From: an uncultured Desulfuromonadales bacterium
GTDB lineage: Bacteria; Desulfobacterota; Desulfuromonadia; Geobacterales; Pseudopelobacteraceae
NCBI GenBank assembly: GCA_903868145.1
Contig: CAIPTY010000035.1
Span: forward strand, 1 to 37,053
Reading direction: 5' to 3'
Length of the DNA: 37,053 nt
The stretch's first letter is position 1. Every line of letters starts with the position of its first letter. The notes below the pieces were generated by a model, which had not been told where the DNA came from, did not search any database, and saw only the letters and a program-made list of their open reading frames with translations. A program made the position numbers and the translations under genes. Below are positions 26,215-33,767 of this stretch, in pieces.

Positions 26215-26578
26215 GGTTGAAGCAGTCCATAAGCCGGGTTCTGTTCCCGGTCAGGGTTACCCCTTCCCGGGCGATGACCATTCATCTGGGACTGCCGTTA
26301 CCGGCAGCCTCGAGCAGCCAACCCGGAGGCACGGGCGGGACACCCTTGACGCCTCCCTATTTGGCCTTGCTCCTGACGGGGTTTACCTGGCATCCGCCGT
26401 CACCGACGGACCCGGTGAGCTCTTACCTCACCCTTTCACCCTTACCTGCCTGAGCAGGCGGACTTCTCTCTGTGGCACTTTTCCCTGGGGTCGCCCCCGC
26501 TGGACGTTATCCAGCGTCATACCCTGCGGAGCCCGGACTTTCCTCGCACGTAGCGCGGTCATCTGTCCTGCTTCAACC
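26215..26578 (-). ncRNA. rnpB: RNase P RNA (bacterial type A)
   Basis: About 364 bases. The catalytic RNA of RNase P, which removes 5' leaders of tRNA precursors. On the minus strand the ends pair as helix P1 (GGTTGAAGCAG with CTGCTTCAACC). The universally conserved GAGGAAAGTCCGGGCT lies near the 5' end and ACAGAACCCGGCTTA near the 3' end. The internal GGTAAACCCC and AAATAGGG parts also fit. The ends are set by P1 and may be off by a few bases. Open frames on either strand here are spurious. Confidence 0.97.
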
Positions 26579-26589
26579 AAACCTTTGGA

Positions 26590-26617
26590 ACAGTATTTTT
26601 TCGCCCTGGCTGCGTAA
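26590..26617 (-). promoter_or_regulatory. Candidate rnpB promoter
   Basis: On the minus strand TTACGC (26612-26617), a 16-base spacer and TACTGT (26590-26595). The distance from the -10 to the P1 helix suits a start at the mature 5' end, but both hexamers are imperfect, so this is a positional guess. Confidence 0.35.
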
Positions 26618-26621
26618 GTCT

Positions 26622-26673
26622 TCGAGAGCATTTGTGCGACGTGGCGCTGCCACGTCTCCGCTCACTCTCTCGA
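26622..26673. repeat. Nested inverted repeat upstream of rnpB
   Basis: Outer arms TCGAGAG (26622-26628) and CTCTCGA (26667-26673) enclose a perfect inner hairpin GACGTGGC-GCT-GCCACGTC (26638-26656). Neither strand has a T-run right after it, so it does not look like a simple terminator. It fills the space between the zinc-ribbon gene and the rnpB promoter. Confidence 0.6.
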
Positions 26674-26688
26674 CAGCCTTGCCAGAAC

Positions 26689-26721
26689 AAAAAAATCCTC
26701 GTTCCATTTCCTGATGAAGAT
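26689..26721 (-). terminator. Weak terminator candidate after the zinc-ribbon gene
   Basis: On the minus strand ATCTTC (26716-26721) can pair with GAGGAT (26695-26700; one wobble) across a 15-base loop, followed by a seven-U run (26689-26695). The short stem makes it a weak call. Confidence 0.35.
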
Positions 26722-26738
26722 CGAAAAAAGTACGTGTC

Positions 26739-27455
26739 CTAAACTACCGGTTGCTGTTTGAGGATCAGCACGCGCTGGCAGTGCGGACAGGCATGCAGCT
26801 CATCCCCCTTGAAGAGGCTGTTGTAGAGCTGAGGCGGAAGATGCATGTTGCAGCCCTGACAGAATCCGTCTTTGGCAATGGCCAGGGCCTGACCACGACG
26901 CTGTTCACGCAGGCTGTTGTAGCGTTTTACGAGATTAGCAGGAAGATCCTTCGTGATTGTTTCCCGTCGCTTGCAGTCGCTGTCGATGTCCTGTTGAACC
27001 TTGTCGATCTCGAGCTGCTTTTCACTGCGGCGCAGTTCGGTGTTCTGTTCCAGTTCCGAAAGGTCAGCTTCAGCGGTGGCAACTTCAGCACTCAACTCTT
27101 CAAGCTGGGAGATCTTCAGCAGTACCTGCTCTTCCAACTCAGAAACCTGCTTGCGGGCTGCGGCAATCTCCCGGCCGACCGCCTGATACTCCTTGTTCGT
27201 CTTGATTTCCTTCATGTTGGTTTCAGATCGCCGGATGTTTTCAAGCTCGGCCGCATGACAGGCCTCAAGTTCCCCCTTTTTTGTTTCAGTCTGCACCGAT
27301 CGGGTTTTCAGGGTTGCAAGCCCTTCACGGGCCGCGTCAAGAGCTTGGGAAATGCCATTCAGTTCAGCCTGTAAACCGCTCTGTGATCCCTTTAAAATGT
27401 CCACCTGCTGGTCGATCTCCTGCAATTGCTCCAGTAAATTCAGTCTTTTCTTCAA
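26739..27455 (-). CDS. Coiled-coil protein with C4-type zinc ribbon
   Basis: 238 residues. Residues 1-170 are almost continuous heptad-like coiled coil rich in Glu, Gln, Leu and Lys. The C-terminal 50 residues carry CQGC and CPHC about 20 residues apart, a C4 zinc ribbon of the zf-RING_7 type. Such proteins often sit beside Nif3-like genes, as here. Molecular function is not established. The start is TTG at 27455 with GGAGG nine bases upstream. The TTG overlaps the stop of a three-codon ATG frame (ATGCTGATTTGA), which may be meaningless. It follows the nif3-like gene by 45 bases. Confidence 0.88.
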   Translation of the reverse strand: MKKRLNLLEQLQEIDQQVDILKGSQSGLQAELNGISQALDAAREGLATLKTRSVQTETKKGELEACHAAELENIRRSETNMKEIKTNKEYQAVGREIAAARKQVSELEEQVLLKISQLEELSAEVATAEADLSELEQNTELRRSEKQLEIDKVQQDIDSDCKRRETITKDLPANLVKRYNSLREQRRGQALAIAKDGFCQGCNMHLPPQLYNSLFKGDELHACPHCQRVLILKQQPVV

Positions 27456-27500
27456 ATCAGCATCCTCCGTGTTCCTGCCATGTGGAATGTGTACGTAATT

Positions 27501-28625
27501 TCACTGTCGTGCGGTTATTCTGAACGGATCGGTTTCAACGGTGCAGGCTGTGACGGTGCAGTCTGTAAAGCCCGCTTCGGAAAGCTTCTGCTGCAATTGC
27601 CGCTGTACCGTCGTCACCATGATGATTTCAGTGGAAAAATGGCCGGCGTCGATCAGTGCCAGGCCCGAATCTTCGGCATCCCGAGCATCGTGGTACTTCA
27701 CGTCGCCGGTAACCAGGACATCGGCGCCGAGCCGGACTGCGGCCCGGATCAAGGAAGCGCCACTGCCGCTGCAGAGAGCCACCGTGCGGATTACTGCGCC
27801 AGGATCACCCACAAAACGCAGTCCCGGTGTGTCAAGAACTGTCGCCACTTGTGCAGCAAAATCAGCGAGTGTGAGCGACTGCGGCAAATGTCCCATGCGC
27901 CCCAGCCCTCGTTTTGTTCCTTCATTGAGCAGCGGGTACAAATCGTACGCCGGTTCTTCGTAGGGGTGAGAAGCCAGGAGCGCCTTGATGGCCCGCGGCA
28001 GGTTGGTACGCTCGATCAGCAGCTCAAGACGCTGCTCGGCCAGTATTTCCCGCTCGCCAACTGTGCCAATGAAAGGCCGTGCCCCCTCCAGCGGGGTGAA
28101 GGTGCCTTCGCCCGGCGCTGAAAAAGAACAGTCACGATAGGCGCCCAGGCAGACCGCATGGGGGAAGAGTGCAGTGCGTACATTGTCCAATTGCTCCTGA
28201 GGAACAAAAACAACCAGTTTTGCCAACTCCTGTTCCGAGGTAATCTGGAGCGGCACACACCTGTCCAGACCGAGCAGCTCCGCCAGCACATCGTTCAGCC
28301 CGCCGGTTGCGATATCGTAGTTGGTGTGCATGCTGATAACGGAAAGACCGTTGCGAATGGCCGTGTGTATCTGTCTGCCCTGGGGAGTGGCGGCGGATAT
28401 GGATTTCTGGGCCTTGAAGATCAGGGGATGATGAGTGACGAGCAGTTGGCACGACGAGTCGATAGCGGATTGGATTACAGCAGGGGTTGCATCCAGAGCA
28501 ACCATTACACGGGAGACATCTGCCGAGGGATCCCCCAGTTGAAGTCCCACATTATCCCATGTCTCAGCCAATCCGGGTGGAGCTATTTTGTTAATAATTC
28601 CAAGTATATCAGAGACTTTTGCCAT
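27501..28625 (-). CDS. Nif3-like dinuclear metal centre protein (YbgI/YqfO family)
   Basis: 374 residues, the long YqfO-like form. The N-terminal half has ETWDNVGLQLGDP and the metal-binding LVTHHPLIF near residue 65, then SMHTNYD near 98. The C-terminal half has LVTGDVKYHDARDAEDSGLALIDAGHFSTE near 310-340, with further metal ligands. Between them (about 130-230) is the inserted CutA/PII-like domain (FVPQEQLDNVRTALF, SHPYEEPAYDLYPL). Members form hexameric toroids with two metals per subunit; the reaction is not settled (GTP cyclohydrolase-like or hydrolase roles have been proposed). The ATG has only a weak ribosome site and a terminator hairpin ends 14 bases before it. Confidence 0.92.
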   Translation of the reverse strand: MAKVSDILGIINKIAPPGLAETWDNVGLQLGDPSADVSRVMVALDATPAVIQSAIDSSCQLLVTHHPLIFKAQKSISAATPQGRQIHTAIRNGLSVISMHTNYDIATGGLNDVLAELLGLDRCVPLQITSEQELAKLVVFVPQEQLDNVRTALFPHAVCLGAYRDCSFSAPGEGTFTPLEGARPFIGTVGEREILAEQRLELLIERTNLPRAIKALLASHPYEEPAYDLYPLLNEGTKRGLGRMGHLPQSLTLADFAAQVATVLDTPGLRFVGDPGAVIRTVALCSGSGASLIRAAVRLGADVLVTGDVKYHDARDAEDSGLALIDAGHFSTEIIMVTTVQRQLQQKLSEAGFTDCTVTACTVETDPFRITARQ

Positions 28626-28639
28626 TATTGCCCGCTACA

Positions 28640-28672
28640 AACAAAAAGAGTGCAACCTGTCGGTGTGCACTC
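28640..28672 (-). terminator. Rho-independent terminator after the tRNA gene
   Basis: On the minus strand GAGTGCA-C-ACC-GACA-GGT-TGCACTC (28648-28672) makes a 10-bp stem with one bulged C and a tetraloop, followed by TTTTTGTT (28640-28647). It lies about 75 bases beyond the tRNA 3' end and directly before the nif3-like start codon. Confidence 0.85.
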
Positions 28673-28745
28673 GTGTGGAAGTGATGATATGGGTCGCCCC
28701 GTTTGTCGTATTGCCGGCATCCGGCGTATCTTCCTCGTTATGGAT

Positions 28746-28822
28746 TGGTGGGCCCACCAGGACTCGAACCTGGGACCAACCGGTTATGAGCCGGTGGCTC
28801 TAGCCAACTGAGCTATAGGCCC
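28746..28822 (-). tRNA. tRNA with CAU anticodon (Ile2 or elongator Met)
   Basis: 77 bases including an encoded CCA. The acceptor arm GGGCCTA pairs with TGGGCCC, the D-arm AGCTCAGTTGGCTAGAGC is standard, the anticodon arm ACCGG-CTCATAA-CCGGT gives CAU, and the T-arm is CCAGG-TTCGAGT-CCTGG. CAU is carried by tRNA-Met and by tRNA-Ile2, whose C34 is changed to lysidine by TilS. The GGGCC acceptor and the variable loop look more like Ile2, but sequence inspection alone does not decide. It is not an initiator: it lacks the three G-C pairs next to the anticodon loop and the 1-72 mismatch. Confidence 0.95.
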
Positions 28823-28835
28823 GTGCGAACGAGTC

Positions 28836-28864
28836 ATACTAGGGAAGCATGCCGTGACTGTCAA
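28836..28864 (-). promoter_or_regulatory. Sigma70 promoter of the tRNA gene
   Basis: On the minus strand TTGACA (28859-28864), a 17-base spacer and TAGTAT (28836-28841), ending 13 bases before the tRNA 5' end. This is a strong stable-RNA-type promoter. Confidence 0.85.
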
Positions 28865-28866
28865 GC

Positions 28867-28899
28867 AAAAAATCAGCAATATTGCAAGTGTGCAGGCTG
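28867..28899 (-). terminator. Weak terminator candidate after efpL
   Basis: On the minus strand CAGC (28896-28899) pairs with GCTG (28874-28877), with an inner TGCA/TGCA pairing, then A and six U (28867-28872). The stem is short and interrupted. It sits between the efpL stop and the tRNA promoter. Confidence 0.4.
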
Positions 28900-29463
28900 T
28901 CATGCCCGCGAGATGAATCTGCCGTCGCGGGTATCCACCTTGACCCGCTCACCCGATTCCAGGTAGGGCGGTACCTTAATTTTAAGGCCGGTCTCCAGTA
29001 TGGCGTCCTTGGTCTCAGCAGTGGCGGTGGCATTCCTGAGGGCCGGTGCCGTCTCGGTAACGGTCAGCTCGACGGTCATGGGCAGGTCCACATTGACCAT
29101 ACGCCCCTCGAAAATCCCCAGAGTAACTTCGGTGCCATCCAGCAGAAAGGGCGAGACATCCCTGAAGTCGTTTCCGGCCATTTCAAACTGGTCGTAGGTT
29201 TCCAGGTCCATGAACATTCCGGCCGCCCCATCGGTGTACAAAAACTGCCCCTTGTGGCGCTCAAAGTCGGCTTCATCAACCTTGTCGCCGGAACGAAAAG
29301 TCTTTTCCAGCACCTGCGCGGTTATCAGATTCCTGTATTTGGTCTTCACCATGGTGTTGGCGCCACGGGCGGTGGGGGAGCTTACGGTGACATCGACGAT
29401 CAGGCAGGGGGCGCCGTCCAGTTGGATGACGAGCCCTTTTTTAAAATCAGAGGTGGTGAACAT
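28900..29463 (-). CDS. efpL: EF-P-like translation factor of the EfpL (YeiP) type
   Basis: 187 residues with the three-domain EF-P layout: KOW-like domain (1-62), OB domain, and a C-terminal OB domain ending LKIKVPPYLESGERVKVDTRDGRF (in part). The tip loop reads SPTARGANT with Arg33 where classical EF-P has a modified Lys or other residue. SPTARGA is the loop of E. coli YeiP/EfpL rather than EF-P. EF-P family proteins enter the ribosomal E site and relieve stalling at proline-rich motifs. The ATG is 21 bases after queF; GGGAG lies 11 bases upstream. Annotation simply as efp is possible, but the loop favours EfpL. Confidence 0.85.
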   Translation of the reverse strand: MFTTSDFKKGLVIQLDGAPCLIVDVTVSSPTARGANTMVKTKYRNLITAQVLEKTFRSGDKVDEADFERHKGQFLYTDGAAGMFMDLETYDQFEMAGNDFRDVSPFLLDGTEVTLGIFEGRMVNVDLPMTVELTVTETAPALRNATATAETKDAILETGLKIKVPPYLESGERVKVDTRDGRFISRA

Positions 29464-29484
29464 GCGTAAGAAATCTCCCGGTAT

Positions 29485-29916
29485 TTATTTTTTTCGATAC
29501 TCTGCTGACGGCCAGAACGGTATGCCGCCGCGCGGTGTGAACTCCCCGCGAACCGTTAGCCAGACCGGGTCGAGCAGGCTGACCAGATCGTTGCAGATGC
29601 GGTTGACGCTGGCCTCGTGGAATTCGCCATGCATGCGGAACGATCCCAGGTAGAGCTTGAGACTCTTGCTCTCCACGCAGCGCTGGTCAGGCTGGTAATC
29701 GATGACGATTCTGGCGAAGTCGGGCTGGCCGGTCATGGGGCAGAGACAGGTGAATTCGGGGCACTCGATATGCAGTGTTCCGACAGCGCCGACCGGGTTC
29801 ATTTCCGCCCGGGCAAAGGGGCTGGGAAACTGCTCCAGAAGAGTGCCGTCAGGCTGATCATAGCGGTACGTCGTCGTCACGGTGCCGAGCGATTGAAGGT
29901 TTTCGTGAAGCGTCAT
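29485..29916 (-). CDS. queF: NADPH-dependent 7-cyano-7-deazaguanine reductase QueF
   Basis: 143 residues, the unimodular (type I) size. Reduces preQ0 to preQ1 in queuosine biosynthesis. The catalytic Cys59 lies in [14 protein letters not shown] with Asp66; the NADPH/substrate motif [13 protein letters not shown] and HGEFHE follow. The frame is open 35 codons further upstream, but the ATG at 29916 has GGGAG seven bases before it and gives a normal N-terminus. I looked for a preQ1 riboswitch in the leader and saw none. It probably forms an operon with efpL. Confidence 0.95.
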   Translation of the reverse strand: MTLHENLQSLGTVTTTYRYDQPDGTLLEQFPSPFARAEMNPVGAVGTLHIECPEFTCLCPMTGQPDFARIVIDYQPDQRCVESKSLKLYLGSFRMHGEFHEASVNRICNDLVSLLDPVWLTVRGEFTPRGGIPFWPSAEYRKK

Positions 29917-29959
29917 AAACATCTCCCTTGTGGTCAAACCGGAAATCTGCGATACCATA

Positions 29960-29976
29960 GCAAACAGGCTGTTTGC
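29960..29976. repeat. Short inverted repeat upstream of queF
   Basis: GCAAACA-GGC-TGTTTGC on the plus strand, about 45 bases before the queF start. It could be an operator or an RNA hairpin in the queF leader. On the plus strand a T6 run starts five bases later, but no plus-strand gene precedes it. Confidence 0.45.
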
Positions 29977-30021
29977 AATCATTTTTTCATCTCGATGGCA
30001 GCTGCCTGCCGGGAAAAGCAT

Positions 30022-30338
30022 GCATCTATCACCAACTGGCTAATAATATTTTCGTTTCAGTTGTATAGATTCAGTTTTATGATAAAGTCGTGCCGTAGGG
30101 TAACATCCTACACCCGTCCGTAGAGCGATTTATTGCTTGAAGGGGTCAAAATTGGCACACTTTTGCGCGGACAGACAGACAGAAAACCTCCTCCTGACAA
30201 ATACTTCTGTAAACAGTTGTTCTGATTTATGCCAGTGTAAACCGGCGTTGCGGGTTTTCCGTGCGCCGGTTTTCGTTTTGCTTCGTTGTCTGAGTCCGGT
30301 TTCACTTTATTCGTGTTGGAGTATTGGAGGAAACACGC
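30022..30338. other. Intergenic region between queF and the first hybrid kinase
   Basis: About 420 bases separate the divergent queF and kinase start codons. This part holds a GTAGG/CCTAC inverted repeat (30096-30111), a weak queF-strand promoter candidate (TATACA near 30061-30066, poor -35), a direct repeat of acag around 30171-30182 and a terminator-like hairpin (30239-30279). I see no convincing plus-strand sigma70 promoter, no GEMM or preQ1 aptamer and no gene. Confidence 0.5.
30239..30279 (+). terminator. Terminator-like hairpin in the kinase leader
   Basis: AAACCGGCG (30239-30247) and CGCCGGTTT (30264-30272) form a perfect 9-bp stem with an inner CGG/CCG pair, followed by TTTTCGTTTT. 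It lies 60-100 bases before the kinase ATG, on the same strand. With no gene directly upstream on this strand, it could act as an attenuator or end a short leader RNA. Confidence 0.55.
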
Positions 30339-33300
30339 ATGGGTTTCGGCAGATTAAAATCTAAGTCACTCAAAACAAGGGTGACTCTCCTCACACTGTT
30401 TACCTTCCTGATAGGCGCCCTGTTTCTGGCGATATGTGCGAGTTGGATACTTCGTGAGGATATGAAGCGCCTTCAGGGGCAGCAGCTGCTGTCTACGGTT
30501 TCCATTATGTCGGATAATATCAATACCGAGATAGGCAGTCGTCTTGATGCATTGAAGACCGTTGCCACAAAAATTACTCCGGCCATTCTGGGCGATGCGA
30601 CATCCATACAGAAATTCCTCGAAGATCGTCTGACGCTTGCAAGTATGTTCAGTATTGGAATGTATGTCACCAGACTTGACGGTACTGTGGTCGCTGATAG
30701 TATGGTCTCCTCAGGTCGGATTGGCGTGAATTATCTGGATAGAGACTACATATCCGAAGCTTTAAAGGGAAAAGCAGTAATCGGAAAACCGGTTATGGGT
30801 AAAAAAACCCATGCTCCGTCCCTTGTATTGTCGGTACCTATTATTAATCCTGAAGGCAAAGTGATTGGTGTACTGGCGGGGTCTATCAATCTGGGTCTGC
30901 CAAGTTTTTTTGATAAGCTTACGCATATCGGCTATGGCAAAACCGGCGGCTATTTATTGGCAGCGCCGCAACACAAACTGATTGTCACCGCAACGGACAA
31001 AAGCCGCATCATGAAACCGCTGCCCGAACCGGGCATTAATCCCCAGTTGGACAGGTACAGGAACGGTTTCGAGGGTTTTGGCATTGCTAAAAATTCCCTT
31101 GGCGTTGAAGAGCTGACGGCATCAAAACAAATTCCTCTGGCAGGCTGGTTCGTAATAGCCAAGATTCCCACTGCGGAAGCCTTCGCACCAGTACACGACA
31201 TGTTGCGCCGTATGATACAGTCAGCCATTATCATCAGTTTACTGTTAGGTGGTCTGGTTTGGTGGATATTGAAGAAACAACTGACCCCTATATCCAGCAC
31301 TATAGAAACATTGAGCGCCCTGTCGTCCAGCGATCAACACCCACAACAATTGCCAATTACGGAAAAAGATGAAATCGGACTACTGATCGGCAGCTTCAAC
31401 AATCTGCTGGAAGCTCTGGGGCGACGGTCAGACGCTTTGCAGGAGAGTGAAGAGCGTTTTCGGAACATGGCAAACTCAGCTCCGGTGCTGATCTGGATTG
31501 CCGGTACTGACAAGCTCTGTTACTGGTTCAATAAAGTGTGGCTTGATTTTACCGGTCGGAGCATGGAGCAGGAGTATGGCAATGGCTGGGCGGAAGGAGT
31601 ACATCCGGAAGATATTGATCGTTGCCTTGAAACCTACACAACATCATTTGACAACCGCCAATCATTCTCCATGGAGTACAGGCTACGTGCTGCGGACGGT
31701 CAGTATCGCTGGTTGCTGGACAATGGTACTCCAACGTACGTACAAGGTGTTTTTTCTGGGTACGTTGGATCATGCACTGATATCAGTGAACTCAAACAAG
31801 CTGAAGAGCGACTGAATCTGGCCAAAAGCGAATCCGATAGGCTCAGCGATGAGCAGGCGATTATTCTCAATAATGCCGGGGTAGGCATTTCGTTTGTTCA
31901 GAACCGCCACCAGAAGTGGGCCAACAACACCTTCTGCGAAATATTCGGATACAAACCGGAAGAGATGGAAGGAACACCCACAAGCACGTACTTCCGGTCA
32001 GAGGAGGAGTACAACCAGTTCACAAAAGAAGCGTATCCTGTGTTGGCATCGGGAGAAGCTTTTTCAAAGAGTCTGCAAATGCCCCGAAAAGACGGCACAC
32101 TGTTTCACGCACGATTCATAGGTAAGACTATCAACCCGGAAAACTTGTTTGATGGAAGTATCTGGATGCTTTCAGATGAAACCGTTCAGAAAAATTTGGA
32201 AGCAAAGCTGATGGAGAGCTACAACCTGCTGACCACCCTCTCTCATCAGGTTCCGGGGATGATCTATCAATACCAGGTGTTCCCCGATGGCCGTACCTGC
32301 TTCCCGTATGTCAGTGAAGCTGTTATCGAGATGTTTGGACTCAGGCCCGAAAACATGCTTGAGGACGCTTCGCCGTTGTTCGCGTTAGTACATCCGGATG
32401 ATGCTGACGTATTACAGGAGACATTTGCGGAATCAGCCCGTACCCTGCAACCGAGGGAGCTTCAATATCGGATCAACCTTCCGGGTCATGGCGTGCGCTG
32501 GCGTTACAGTTCTTCCCGTCCGGAGAAAAGGGAGGATGGCAGCATCGTCTGGCATGGTTTTGTGAACGACATCACCAATCTGAAAAAGCTGGAATCAGAC
32601 TTACAGGAGGCCACGGCAGCCGCCGAAACAGCCAACCGTGCCAAGAGCGATTTCCTCGCCAACATGAGTCACGAAATCCGCACCCCCATGAACGGTGTCA
32701 TCGGTATGGCGCAACTGTTATCCATGACCGAACTGACCGGAGAGCAGAAAGAGTATGTTGCGGCTCTTACTACATCGGGAAAGAACCTGCTGACACTGAT
32801 CAACGATGTGCTGGACCTGTCCAAGATCGAGTCGGGAAAAATAACCATTGAAATGGCAGATTTCAGCCTGAAGAGCTGTATTAATGATGTTGTACTGACA
32901 CAGCAGTCATTAGCGTATCAAAAGGGACTTTCGTTCACGGTCAATCTGCCCGATGATCTCCCCGGTCTGGTAACAGGAGACCAACTGCGGATAAAACAGA
33001 TAGCTCTGAACCTGATCGGAAACGCCATCAAGTTCACGGAAAAAGGGAGCGTAACGCTGACGCTCCAGGTTCTCAAACAACACAGCGGCTCGGCACTGAT
33101 ACAGTTCTCCGTTCAGGACACCGGCATAGGCATATCCGGCGATGCTTTTGAAAAGATATTCCAGCCGTTTTCTCAGGAAGCTGTCTCCACATCACGCCTG
33201 CATGGCGGCACCGGCCTTGGATTAACCATCAGCCAGAGCCTTGCCGAACTTATGGACGGGAAGATCACCGTAGAGAGTACGCAAGGGGTCGGAAGCTGTT

Positions 33301-33767
33301 TCATCCTGACTGTTCCCCTATCCGTCGTCAGTAAATCAGCCCCGGAAAAAGAGGTACATGCAGAGTTAGCAGTTATCTGGGAAGGCAAACCCCTGCGGAT
33401 ACTGCTGGTCGAGGACAACCCCGTCAACATCACCTTCCAGACCGCACTGCTTAAAAAAATCGGACATGACGTTGTGGTGGCTGAGAATGGGATTGACTGC
33501 CTGTCACTATACAAGCAGAGTGCATTCGATCTCATCCTCATGGACATAAACATGCCGCTCATGAACGGGGAAGAAGCACTGCGTGAGATCCGGAAGCAAG
33601 AAGAGGGGACACCATACCATCAGCCGGTCATCGCCCTGACAGCCTACTCGCTGCGTGGTGACAAAGAGCGATTCATCGGGGGAGGGTTCGATGGCTATGT
33701 ATCCAAACCGCTGGAGATCGATCTGCTTGTCGAGGAAATGAAGAAGGTGATGGGCGAGGTCACATGA
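30339..33767 (+). CDS. Hybrid histidine kinase with Cache sensor, three PAS domains and receiver
   Basis: 1142 residues. Membrane segments at about 14-36 and 291-311 flank a periplasmic dCache-like sensor; a HAMP-like linker (312-365) and three PAS domains follow (about 375-485, 508-615, 630-745). The HisKA domain has the phosphorylated His778 in NMSHEIRTPMNG. The ATPase domain has NLIGNAIKFTEKG, DTGIGIS and GGTGLGLTIS. The C-terminal receiver (about 1020-1140) has LLVEDNPVN and the phospho-acceptor Asp1069 in LMDINMP. No output domain follows, so phosphate must pass to another protein. The start ATG has GGAGG eight bases upstream; a TTG five codons earlier overlaps this site and is rejected. 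Ligand unknown. The stop overlaps the next kinase. Confidence 0.93.
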   Translation: MGFGRLKSKSLKTRVTLLTLFTFLIGALFLAICASWILREDMKRLQGQQLLSTVSIMSDNINTEIGSRLDALKTVATKITPAILGDATSIQKFLEDRLTLASMFSIGMYVTRLDGTVVADSMVSSGRIGVNYLDRDYISEALKGKAVIGKPVMGKKTHAPSLVLSVPIINPEGKVIGVLAGSINLGLPSFFDKLTHIGYGKTGGYLLAAPQHKLIVTATDKSRIMKPLPEPGINPQLDRYRNGFEGFGIAKNSLGVEELTASKQIPLAGWFVIAKIPTAEAFAPVHDMLRRMIQSAIIISLLLGGLVWWILKKQLTPISSTIETLSALSSSDQHPQQLPITEKDEIGLLIGSFNNLLEALGRRSDALQESEERFRNMANSAPVLIWIAGTDKLCYWFNKVWLDFTGRSMEQEYGNGWAEGVHPEDIDRCLETYTTSFDNRQSFSMEYRLRAADGQYRWLLDNGTPTYVQGVFSGYVGSCTDISELKQAEERLNLAKSESDRLSDEQAIILNNAGVGISFVQNRHQKWANNTFCEIFGYKPEEMEGTPTSTYFRSEEEYNQFTKEAYPVLASGEAFSKSLQMPRKDGTLFHARFIGKTINPENLFDGSIWMLSDETVQKNLEAKLMESYNLLTTLSHQVPGMIYQYQVFPDGRTCFPYVSEAVIEMFGLRPENMLEDASPLFALVHPDDADVLQETFAESARTLQPRELQYRINLPGHGVRWRYSSSRPEKREDGSIVWHGFVNDITNLKKLESDLQEATAAAETANRAKSDFLANMSHEIRTPMNGVIGMAQLLSMTELTGEQKEYVAALTTSGKNLLTLINDVLDLSKIESGKITIEMADFSLKSCINDVVLTQQSLAYQKGLSFTVNLPDDLPGLVTGDQLRIKQIALNLIGNAIKFTEKGSVTLTLQVLKQHSGSALIQFSVQDTGIGISGDAFEKIFQPFSQEAVSTSRLHGGTGLGLTISQSLAELMDGKITVESTQGVGSCFILTVPLSVVSKSAPEKEVHAELAVIWEGKPLRILLVEDNPVNITFQTALLKKIGHDVVVAENGIDCLSLYKQSAFDLILMDINMPLMNGEEALREIRKQEEGTPYHQPVIALTAYSLRGDKERFIGGGFDGYVSKPLEIDLLVEEMKKVMGEVT

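Noticed and set aside
26174-26631. Open frames on both strands across RNase P RNA
   Set aside because: The region folds as RNase P RNA with conserved motifs; the frames are chance.
29917-30060. preQ1 riboswitch in the queF leader
   Set aside because: No preQ1-I or preQ1-II consensus seen; only a short GCAAACA/TGTTTGC inverted repeat is present.
30152-30166. Sigma54 promoter TTGGCACACTTTTGC upstream of the first kinase
   Set aside because: The distance between the GG and GC elements is nine bases instead of the strict ten, so function is unlikely.
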